A stretch of 64,000 nt of DNA from Diphasiastrum complanatum. Lineage: Eukaryota; Streptophyta; Lycopodiopsida; Lycopodiales; Lycopodiaceae. The DNA lies in NCBI GenBank assembly GCA_029204225.1, contig CM055110.1, positions 14,534,914 to 14,598,913 on the forward strand, in the 5' to 3' direction. Below are positions 55,013 to 64,000 of this stretch, one piece after another (positions within the stretch are counted from its first letter, which is position 1; every line of letters starts with the position of its first letter). The notes beneath the pieces were generated by a model. That model had not been told where the DNA came from and did no database searches. It saw only the letters and a list, made by a program, of their open reading frames with translations. Position numbers and translations under genes: made by a program.

Positions 55013-58000
55013 CTAGAAGTCATCAAAATCCCATTGCTCTGTCTCCTCGACATCGGCATCAAAGTCGACTTCAACGGTTTGGGCAATGGAAGTGGACGGC
55101 ACTACACATGTTAACAATGGAACAATGTATTGATAGTATTTGAAGCATGGCAAAAGCAACATCTCCTACATTTTTGGGGACACTCTTTTTTTCCTTTTCT
55201 TTTATTGGTTTATTTCTAGCAATCAAGTCACATGCCTATGCCCTTTTAGAGTCCAAAAAACAAGTGTTCCATCGGGATGTGATAAGGTGGTCAATAGTTG
55301 AATGCATAGGTCTAAATTCAGCTTACAGTGGCATTTACAATGCATTGCAACCTTTTATCACCTACGTTACACTAATCTACATTTACAACGCATTGAGACC
55401 AATAAATTACATTGTTCTCAACTAAAGAACTATTAAAAATGTGATCGCTATCCTATGACTTCATATGTAGGATTTTGCACAATTTGTCAGTAAGTAGTGC
55501 TCATATAATGATTATAAACTCTAAGATATGGCACTACACATGTTATCAAGTTGTCAAACAATGGAACAAAGAGGTGATAGTATTTGAAGCATGGCAAAAG
55601 TGAACGGTTGTGCGAAATATACTCACTGTATCTCTTTGTCACATGAGCCAGAATAGCTTCATCAGAGTCCATCGCAATACAGTCTCTATTGGTGCTGGTG
55701 CAAGCATACAAAGTCCCACCGCATCCAAGAAAAGGATCCACGACCACTCCAAAAGCCATGCAACAAAGCTCCACCAAAAAACGAATGAGATGTGGACTTT
55801 TCTCCACCCACCTCGCAGCGGCCGTGATGTCTCAGGATCAAGCGAATGTTCTGATGTGGGGTAGTGGTGCGCCCAGTGACCTATCATGCTTGTAAACAAT
55901 AATGTATCAATTGTATCAAAATCTCCCTTTCGAATTGTGGGAGATGCATCGGCACGACATAGTATATATACAGCCAGCATATACACCTATAGAAGACAAG
56001 CACAAAAACCAAGTTATTTGACATACACATAGATGCAACGCACTGCAAAACAACAACACATTTTGTATTCCTACGTACCTGTATATGCGTATCTGTGATG
56101 CCAAATTTATCAACTTTGCAAAAGGATAGTGTATCTTAGCAATCTCAGTCCTCATTTCCTAGCAAATCTCAGTAGTAGTGGAATGTGGTCTACACCAACA
56201 ATACAACAGACCACTCCTATATTGTCCAATATAGCGGATGTGAACTGGAGAGATGCCTTGAATAATGCATCTTCAATAGTATTCCATAATGGAACACTGC
56301 CAGAAAATTCTGATGGCACTCTATTCGTGGGGAAACCCAACAAAACCGTGTCTGCACTAGCACCAACACTCTTATCTCATCTGGTACGTGTGATATAGAA
56401 AAAACATGCACATCCACAGTATCAACACATAACTATTATGGAGACAAATGTTGACAAGCTCACCTCAAAGAAATAAACATACAAAGCACAATGATAGTTC
56501 AACAGTGCATTCCTCTAAAACTTTGTTTGTTGTTTCCAGCAAATACTCAAGCCATGTTTCCTTTGCCACCCACACTCTAAAATCTTTGTTACTTCTCGAA
56601 ATCCCAAATTGGCCACTCGTTGGCCTCATACACCATTTAAGCCATTTGCATTTTTTGTCACTCGAAACTGTTGAGCATCGCGTAGATGATGCAACTTCTC
56701 CAGCCCAATGTTTATTCCCATGCTAGTTTTTTCGGTGCGTGTGACCAACTCAAACCACTCCAAGCCCAATGTCGGGTTCACCACGCCCAACATTTTGCCC
56801 ATCTTGCAAGTCCAACACAGGTGGACTAAGACGCGACATCTTTAAATGTTTTATGTGCCTTGTCCAAACCTGCTTCAAACTTGGCTCTTGATTCATCGAG
56901 CTCTCTATTTATGTCACTCTACAACAAACCACGGGAATTTTAGAGATTGATTTAGTGTCAAGTACATAATGTGTCCTACAAAGCATAATAGAAATTCGTA
57001 ACAATAAAAAAGCACCTAAACCAATGCATAAGTGCCCTACCTCAAATAGGAACGAGCGAGCGTGAATCTAGTAAGTGGATACCACATAATATTTCCACGT
57101 TTCATTTCTATGGATCTTATTTTGTCTACTTCAGACTTCCTGTGAATTTAAGTTTGAAATATTCCGTGGAACACTCGCAAAGATGCCTTACACTAAACAA
57201 CTGACCCCCCAGCTCGGTTTTAACAATCCCCACCTCATTCAATCTACCAACAACAAAAAAATATCAATCAATGCAACATTGAAAAAAAATTGAGCACCAT
57301 GAAAATATAGTCCAAAAAAACATAACAACCTGTTCACCCGATTCATGGATGCCAATAATTCCATGCCACTTTTAGCATCAAGCTGTATAAAGATTGCCCG
57401 CACAAGCACACGTTTGCTCTTATCGCAGGCAAACTCTTCATTGACAACACAATGGTTACCATCCCAACATAAATCATGCATCCATGCATGTCACTCCAAG
57501 ATGGATCACGAGAAACCGTCTCTTCAAACTCTACACTCAAATGGCTCCCATATTGGATCCCATAGCACCTTCACATGATCCTTCAAAAAAATGCTTTGCC
57601 CCGAAGAAGTGGCCATGGACAATATGAAGTCACCCTTTTCCATGAGGTAACCATCCTCTCTGTATATCCACTTCATGTGCAACCTCTCCTGTCCCACTGT
57701 TCGAATTGCTTTGTGAGACAATATCCTACACAAGGGAATCAATGGTGGTGGTGTGCTACGCTGCTGCACTCTCAAACAAGCCATTGTAACAGAAAGCATG
57801 TCCAAATGAAACGAGATGGACACACTTCCAATTTCATCCTCCGCATGCATGATATTTTTCCACCCTCTACAATTAGGTTCTCAATATCATTAGCAACATC
57901 TTGTTCTGTTATTTCCATAGTGTCAATAGAGATGGAATTTTGTGTCTCTTCAACTTCAACTATTGCATTCATATTCAATTGGCCATCCATGATTTCTGGT

Positions 58001-58074
58001 TCTAACTGATCAACCATCTGCACATGAACAACAATGGAGCAAGTGATGCATTTAAAATAATTTATTGAGTACAT
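55013..58074 (-). pseudogene. Methyltransferase-like gene of unknown family, broken by indels
   Basis: The minus strand shows a series of spliced, mostly stop-free pieces. From the N-terminal side: MVDQLEPEIMDGQ... (58016); KNIMHAEDEIGSVSISFHLD (57855 on); MHDLCWDGNHCVVNEEFACD (57481); LNEVGIVKTELGGQLFSVRH; WTCKMGKMLGVVNPTLGLEW; SILDNIGVV-type block with VPSEFSGSVPLWNTIEDALF (56320); VYMLAVYILCRADASPTIRK (55985); and VEKSPHLIRFLVELCCMAFG followed by VVDPFLGCGGTLYACTSTNR and DCIAMDSDEAIL. The last block resembles motif I of beta-class amino-methyltransferases (DPFxGxGTT... then an acidic residue). At least six joins need a one-base shift. Terminal exon 55101-55013 ends ETEQWDFDDF. Not identified further; substrate unknown. 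Confidence 0.5.
55102..55626 (-). other. Last intron of the methyltransferase-like gene with a duplicated 3' splice site
   Basis: The donor is AGATACA/GTGAGTAT at 55627/55626. The acceptor region AAATACTATCA...TTGTTCCATTG...AACATGTGTAG occurs twice, ending at about 55527 and at 55102. Use of the distal acceptor continues as (M)PSTSIAQTVEVDFDADVEE; the proximal one as (M)PYLRVYNHYMSTTY and stop. Confidence 0.6.
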
Positions 58075-58253
58075 TGCTAATAGAATGGTAATATTACCTC
58101 ATCGGTCGAAAAACTTCTTGTCACATTCAAAATAACGAGACAACTTCTCTTATACTATGAGACTATGATGTAGCAGTTACAAGAATTAGCAATTACTAAT
58201 TGATGCATGTTTCTAGACAAGGCAACAACTATAGACATCAACTTTGCACAGTT

Positions 58254-58325
58254 CCAGGACAAAAAAAAAAACCCGCCAACTCTACTCGCCGGCGAGTAGA
58301 GCTGGCAGGTGTTTTTCTTGCCTGG
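58254..58325. repeat. Long hairpin, module type 1
   Basis: A near-perfect palindrome with 36-bp arms centred between 58290 and 58291. The core CTCTACTCGCC is followed by its exact complement, flanked by GCCAA/CTGGC and an A-run facing a T-rich run, and closed by CCAGG/CCTGG. Confidence 0.88.
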
Positions 58326-58814
58326 ACCATCAAAATAATGTTCCCAAAATATCAACATCTCCCATCATAAACTCCGTGAACTTCTAAGGTATATCAAGTT
58401 GATGATTATATTTATATTTCTCGGATCTTCTAAGTTGGATCAGATAACAAGAAGAACAGACAACATAGGCATGGCATGGGCAAGCATTGATTGATTCTAT
58501 CACTTTCCAATCACCATTTTTAGTCGAATATAAATTTTTGCTATGTTTGCTTTGTTTCACGTGCCATGTAGAGCTGAATTTTCATGTTCTTAGTCCCTTC
58601 CGATTTTGTTATCGACGATGAAATAGACACCACAGAAGGAATTAATCATCCAAATAACGGCCAAGAGAATTTTCACCTAATTTCTGCCCAAATTACATAA
58701 AGTCTGGTATCTAATACATTGTTACAGTAGATTAACTTTGTCTCCTTCAAAAATATTATAAGGGTCGTCTATCATCTAACTTTGAAGGCTCAAAATCACA
58801 AAAAAAAAATTTAA
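58326..58814. other. Spacer between hairpins
   Basis: No gene or repeat recognised. Confidence 0.4.
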
Positions 58815-59135
58815 GGCAAAAAAAATGCCTTCCAGCTCTACTCACCGGCGAGTAGTGCTGGAGGGCTTTTTTTTTGCCCTGCCCGATTGTTGGTAGGGCA
58901 AAAAAAATTTCCATTTTGACCTCTGATAGCCCTTGTCCATGACAAAAAACTGTGGAGTGACAGAAGGAAATGAAAAAAATGGCAAAAAAATTTTGCCCTG
59001 CCAGATCGCTAGTAGGGCAAAAAAAAAAATTCCATTTTGACATCTGAGAGCCCTCGTTCATGACAAAACTTTGTGGAGACAGAAGTAAATGGAAAAAAAT
59101 TTTAAATTTTGTTGCCGCTGGCAGGGCAAAAGTTT
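58815..59135. repeat. Hairpin cluster: one type-1 and three type-2 modules in tandem
   Basis: A type-1 hairpin (58815-58878, arms CCAGCTCTACTCACC / GGCGAGTAGTGCTGG with flanking poly-A/poly-T) is followed by type-2 hairpins GCCCTGCC...GGCAGGGC at 58876-58899 and 58991-59022 and a half copy at 59114-59131. The spacing is about 115-120 bp. The sequence between them is itself repeated (CCATTTTGACCTCTGAGAGCCC, then CATGACAAAA, then TGTGGAG.GACAGAAG.AAATG). Confidence 0.85.
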
Positions 59136-60763
59136 ATTGTCATTATTAGCAGACTACAGCAGAAGTTTTTTAATGTCTCACCAAGCGAAATCTTTGCCTT
59201 TAATCACTTAACCGAAAGACCTAAAGTTATTCGAATTTTATCACGCAATGGATTATCTTCTTTGAGCAAAAAACAAAAGAAAGAGCGTTCGGAGAAATCT
59301 TAAGCTTCCGGAATTATCAGCAAGCTGCAGTAACTTCTCAAGACTGCTAACCAAATGTCTGAAAGCTATCAAATCACGCAACAGTCTTCTTATTCAAGCT
59401 AGCCAAAACAAAAAACAGAGCGCTCCAGTTCCAACTTCTACGCCCAAGGAAAAGCCAACAACGGATTGTTACCATCTGGATCACTCTCAATTAGGACAAC
59501 GTGGAATTGGCACAAATGCACACGCAAGGATGATCAGCAACTGCCTTGATCTGGCAGCTGAGAAAAAAAAGAAATGGTAAAAAAAATTTGCCCTGTCAGC
59601 GATCTGGCAGGGCAAAAAATCCATTTGCATGGAAGCTGACTCACAATGCATACAATTGGTGCAAGTGTGACTTTATCTTGAAAAGACAAAAAGTATTTCC
59701 TGTGTCAACAATCCAACTTTACACCATTTTGATGAGTCCTTATAAAAAGAACAAAGTCTTAAGACTTGAGACAAATAGAATTGAGCATGCAATCATCCTC
59801 GTGAATGTGACCTGCTATATTGTGAATGTATATCTAATTATTTAAGATTCAAACCTTCCAAACAAGCACTTTCTCTCAAAAAAAAAATCTTTTTCACTTA
59901 ATGCAAAATGTTACTAGTTTGAATAATAAGCAACAACTAGATCCACCAACATCAAGTTATGAAGGTTTTTTGAGGTATGTACAGTCGTGAACTCACCTAC
60001 TTGTCCTTTTACAGTTGATTTTGATATTGGGACAATTAGGCTAGTAGAGAATGTCTACAAGACTTACGCAAGCTGCATGCATTCTCCTAGCAGGCCTTAC
60101 CATTAAGTGACCTTTATGAGCAAGCCTTTTTTATGGTTGGGATTTACAATTGGATCATTTGTGACACCAACACTACAATTGGACTTATACATATTTTGAA
60201 AGCAACTCTTTGCTAACATGATGTTGATGATATTATCCCATAAGATGATTCTTTGCTAGAAGCTCCTACTTAGAAAAATCTGAATGAAATTGAACTAAGT
60301 ACCCTTGTTTACGTCAGTACTTTTTGAAAGCATGCAAATAGAAAGCTGAGCTTTGAAAAAGTAATGTAGTAAGATTTGTAGACAGCCATGAGGTTATGAT
60401 CATCAAGGCTGTACTATGACACCACTTTCATCTTGGACTGTACTAGAGAGCACCAAGCAGAAAATCTGCAAGAAATTCAGGGCACACATGCAGCTGATTT
60501 ACAGAAGCTCTGCAAAAGGGTCTGATATGTGAAAGCCCTCCTCACACTGTCCTTACATAAATTTATAACTAATAAGTGCAGCCACAGGTCTAAAACATAC
60601 GAGGCAGACAAATGTTGAATGCTTTTAGAATTAGATTTTTACTGTTCCAATATTTAGTCAGCAAAACATAGTTCTTCGAAGGCAGCATTCTCGCAGAAGT
60701 TAAACACTCCGCCATTACGACTGAAAACATCACGATCATGAAATGGAAGCTGCAATCTCCCCC
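59136..60763. other. Unassigned sequence with one isolated type-2 hairpin
   Basis: At 59579-59619 lies TTTGCCCTGTCAGCGATCTGGCAGGGCAAA, an inverted repeat embedded in A- and T-runs. The rest shows no recognisable gene. Confidence 0.5.
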
Positions 60764-60993
60764 AGAAGCCTAATGCTGGGGGTATAGTGGATTCAATTCA
60801 CATAAATATGGCTTCAAATCCATATGCAAGAGCTAAACCAAATGACGAGCTGCTCATGACCAAAAGAATTTGCCCAGGAGAAGCCTAATGCTGGGGGTAC
60901 AGTGGATTCAATTCACATAAATATGGCTTCAAAACCCTATGCAAGAGCTAAACCAAATGACGAGCTGCTCATGACCAAAAAAATTTGCCCTGT
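60764..60993 (+). repeat. 115-bp tandem duplication
   Basis: The block from AGAAGCCTAATGCTGGGGGTA to CATGACCAAAA.AATTTGCCC occurs at 60764-60878 and again from 60879, with a handful of differences (for example CAAATCCATATG against CAAAACCCTATG). Its end runs into a type-2 hairpin. Confidence 0.88.
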
Positions 60994-61212
60994 CAGTGAT
61001 CTGGCAGAGCAAAAAAAAAAGCCCTCCAGCTCTACTTGCCAGCGAGTAGAGCTGGAGGGTGTTTATTTTGCCCTGCCAGATCGCTGGCAGGGCAAAAAAT
61101 TTTGCCATTTGGACATCTGAGAGCCATCATCCATGGCAAAAAAAAATGTGTGAACTGATAGACAGCAGAAAGGGAAAAAATGGCAAAATTTTTTGCCCTG
61201 CCAGCGATCTCA
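60984..61212. repeat. Hairpin cluster: type 2, type 1, type 2, half type 2
   Basis: In order: TTTGCCCTGTCAGTGATCTGGCAGAGCAAA (60984-61016), a type-1 palindrome CCCTCCAGCTCTACTTGCC/AGCGAGTAGAGCTGGAGGG (61021-61060), TTGCCCTGCCAGATCGCTGGCAGGGCAAAA (61068-61098, perfect), the shared spacer CATTTGGACATCTGAGAGCC, and a half module at 61187-61210. Same module order as at 58.8-59.0 kb. Confidence 0.85.
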
Positions 61213-61875
61213 CCGGTTCATTCACCAGCCAATTCTGGGCGTGCAAGATCTCTTTCATGTGTTGACATTGCCTTCACGCGGTATGGCATAAATATCAAGA
61301 ACGTCTTTAGTTTTGTCGGTTACTGTTTGAATCAAATAGCTACCATTTTTGTGTTTTGAGTAACAATCTCATTGAGCCGTATTTAGTGTCGGGCAATGCA
61401 GATTTTGCTGGTTTTTTTTTTTGCTTTGGAATATCGTATGGACTGTATTCTTAGTTTGATAATGCGGTCTCCATTAAATTGGATGGATCTCTCCATTAAA
61501 AGGATAGCCACCAGTTCATAAAGTTTGAAACCGTGGCGACAGGAATTGAAGGCCCTTAATATATGGGTAAGAGGATTACTTGACACACAAGTGGAAATAT
61601 AAGAGGCCACATGCTTCCTAGAGACCACTCTCAGGATGAAACCCATGGGACTAGATAAAACCTAGAGGAAGAAAGACCGATCAACATTGGTGACCAGGTT
61701 TGTATCACACAACTTGAAGATGTAAGCCCTTAGGCGAAGGCCTAAGCTTGCAAACTTATTATTATGGACAGTGATCTCACCTTTAGTTCATTTAGGAGAC
61801 ACTTTACGTGTTCCCATGATATGACACAATTAAGATGTATTTTTCAGTCTTGCATACCTTATGGTACCTAAAAGC

Positions 61876-61945
<70 letters not shown>

Positions 61946-62148
61946 TTGTAACTTTCCCCCAACAAATTCCTTTTAATCATACTATAGATAACTTGCTCAC
62001 TTTTTCTGATACACCATCTGAAACTTATTCTATAAGGCGGCACTATTCATATGAACCACAATAATGGATGGCATCTCAAAAAACACATATGACTTAATGA
62101 TCATGGATTTTTATTTGCTTAATCTTTCTTTATGTAGGAACATAAAAT
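61213..62148. other. 3' flank of GUF1
   Basis: No gene. Contains the CT/CA microsatellite; part is probably the GUF1 3' UTR. Confidence 0.45.
61879..61944 (+). repeat. (CT)21(CA)12 compound microsatellite
   Basis: CT dinucleotides 61879-61920 directly joined to CA dinucleotides 61921-61944. Confidence 0.95.
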
Positions 62149-63173
62149 TTAAGTGGTTCTCAGCAGCTGGTGGAATGCCTCTTGGGGAATATCCACGGAG
62201 CCCACACGTTTCATGCGCTTTTTTCCCTCCTTTTGTTTTTCCAACAACTTCCGTTTCCGGGTTACATCTCCTCCATAACATTTAGCCAACACATTTTTCC
62301 TCATGGCTGATATTCTGTTTTTGGAAAAATCACAAAAGACATAAGTTGGAAACGAAAAGCATCTTGACAACGTCCTTCACCACCTGATACATGAATAGTT
62401 GGACACCATACTCATTGAAAAGTTTTATAATCACCCAAATAACACAGAAGGTCACAACAATCTCAACCTGCCTGGCTAATAGACAATTATATTCTTTGGT
62501 ACATATGCAAACTGACTTCAAATAGACCACAAACATCCATATACATATAAAAAGTCCTGCTGGTTTGAGTTCATTCTTCTCTCATTTTTATGCTGAGTAA
62601 TGTACATCTCATTCGGACAAGACTAATCAATAAGCCCATTCACTAAAATTGAATAAGTCTACAGGGAAGAAAGAACCTACGTTTCACGAGCAATAATTTT
62701 GCTACCTATTGCTGCTTGTATGGCCACTTCAAACATTTGCCTGTTAAATTCAAAATAAAGAGGTTTTAATAAGTAACATAGTGCAAAAGACTGAAAATAT
62801 CACTTCATAACCAATTTTCAAGTGCAAATAATTATTTTCACCTAACTTTTTAAGCCTACACCAAGTTGAATAAGCAGGTACAGTAAAACACTCCACCCAC
62901 AAAAGAAATTACCAAAGCTAAGAACTATTTTATCAAACTGCAAACAGACAGTACAGATGCACAGAACCTGTGAAGTTTGGAGTGACTGGAAAATAAATAG
63001 CTGTGAGATTTGACCAATAACAAAACATGAACCTGTCAAGCAGTTTTTTTAGCTTCTCAACTACTTCACGACCAATGCGTGGAGCCTTTGACCGATGCAC
63101 AATTGCTGAAAGAGCATCAACAATTTGACCATTCAGCATTATGTCAAGCTTTACAAGATCAGCTTCTTGGTAC
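62149..63173 (-). CDS. GUF1: GUF1/LepA (EF4) translation factor, mitochondrial type, last three exons
   Basis: A ribosome-dependent GTPase of the LepA/EF4 family that acts during organellar translation. Only the C-terminal end is in the window. Minus-strand exons are 63173-63033 ([21 protein letters not shown] to [11 protein letters not shown]), 62740-62681 ([19 protein letters not shown]) and 62314-62149 ([49 protein letters not shown], stop). GT/AG borders and phases fit at both introns (AG/G Arg, AC/A Thr). The EF4-specific C-terminal domain is intact and uninterrupted. The ending [13 protein letters not shown] is like the plant mitochondrial paralogue rather than the plastid one. The upstream exon, which should end SGYASFDYED-like, was not found in 63174-64000 and probably lies outside the window. 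Confidence 0.92.
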
Positions 63174-64000
63174 CTGATTTCAAAACATACACACTATTGA
63201 AATCTCTCGTTTTGTATGTAAGAGAAGCACAGGACTTATTACAACTTCACATATGGATAGCATATAGAGCTCTGTAGTGGCACATAATCATTTCATGAGT
63301 TCAAACACCATATCAGAGCCCTATCATCAGAGCTTGAGCATGTTCTGCTGATTGGCTACTGAAGTCAAACTTCCGAGACCAAAAACATGTACGCACTAAA
63401 ATTTGATCCAATAATTTGCTCACTATGAGCACAAACATTAGAGGGCGAATGCCCGAGTACGTTTATCAACATCAAACAAGGATTAACTTCAAATCTATGA
63501 CCACCGAGTAAGTTCAGCCTTTGACATACCTTGGAAATAAAGTACTGGCTTAGTATCTCATTTGAATTACTTCTAGAAAACAAAAATATTCTTTTACCAA
63601 CAAACATTAACATTGAAAGGAAACTTGATTTATCTTACTCCTAGCTGATATAAGTATTCCTAAGCTTTCAAGCTCAAAACTTATCAAAAACATAATAATT
63701 ATCAACAGATACACAGGAGAACCAGCACATGTATTCCACTTGTGTTACCTAGAAAAACTAGTATTCTAGAACTGTATGACATGGCATGCTAACTACGGTC
63801 TCTAGTTGCTCATGTAATTGATCTCCACAAGCACAAGGATTCAGAAAGAATAAATAGCACCAAAAGAAAGAGCATACCTGAAACCTTCTTGGCTAAATTA
63901 GGCACACAAAACATATTCTTGACAACCTTAAACTCTCATGTGGAACTTGACCTCATGTGTGTGTTATCTTCTAAGCAAACTTGTTGCCTATCAATAAACT
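63174..64000 (-). other. Probable intron of GUF1
   Basis: Upstream of the acceptor CAG/G at 63174. I found no further GUF1 exon here. A GT donor-like GTATGC near 63880 follows TTTCAG but the preceding reading does not match the family. Confidence 0.5.

Noticed and set aside
55147-55425. Plus-strand membrane-protein-like frame
   Set aside because: It overlaps the intron and repeat of the minus-strand methyltransferase-like gene and has no recognisable family.
58815-61212. CRISPR-like array of palindromic repeats
   Set aside because: Spacing is irregular, the spacers are themselves repeated, no cas genes are present, and the genome is eukaryotic.
63860-64000. An upstream GUF1 exon ending TTTCAG/GTATGC
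   Set aside because: The reading before the donor does not match the expected SGYASFDYED-type end and hits a stop in one frame.

Overview
The window is a piece of a land-plant nuclear genome. It is AT-rich, has spliced plant-type genes with long introns, and is dominated by layers of retrotransposons. Two conserved host genes are visible. One is the complete four-exon gene for cytosolic ribosomal protein eL20 (RPL18A) on the minus strand, with its last exon at 16162 and its ATG at 19562. The other is the last three exons of a mitochondrial-type GUF1/LepA (EF4) translation factor on the minus strand (62149-63173). A single ethanolamine-kinase-like first exon lies at 29654-30007. A frame-broken methyltransferase-like gene of unknown family lies at 55013-58074. 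I cannot name the species. An endonuclease-deficient type of Penelope-like reverse transcriptase and several RT-less LTR elements would fit a non-seed plant, but that is a weak inference.

Layout. 1.5-2.9 kb: decayed Penelope-like RT. 3-10.7 kb: an old minus-strand Ty1/copia element (B) split by a complete young copia-type element (A, 5230-10509; LTRs about 1% different, TSD ATTTC). 11.3-13.1 kb: copia scraps interrupted by a 5S-rRNA-derived insertion. 16.2-19.6 kb: eL20. 21.3-32.8 kb: a stack consisting of copia element F, a large minus-strand LTR element (J, about 21613-30886) whose only long frame is a tandem-duplicated gag protein, a chimeric copia element (C, 23076-26565) inserted inside J's coding frame, and the kinase exon in J's leader. 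33.5-39.2 kb: a degenerate minus-strand copia element (E3) split by a solo LTR (36013-36846). 39.8-41.8 kb: a second, ruined copy of the double-gag protein beside another LTR. 43.2-47.9 kb: a Ty3/gypsy element split by a minus-strand copia fragment (C2). 47.9-50.2 kb: copia G. 50.9-51.6 kb: LINE RT fragment. 52.7-53.8 kb: copia 3' end. 55-58 kb: methyltransferase-like pseudogene. 58.2-61.2 kb: a field of near-perfect hairpin modules. 62.1-64 kb: GUF1 3' end.

Three nested insertions (A in B, C in J, the solo LTR in E3) were checked by removing the insert plus one target-site duplication and reading across. In each case the host frame continues. The strongest candidates for something not previously described are the pol-less double-gag element J with its captured gene exon, a conserved protein region that takes the place of RT in two copia-type elements (A and B), and the hairpin field at 58-61 kb.
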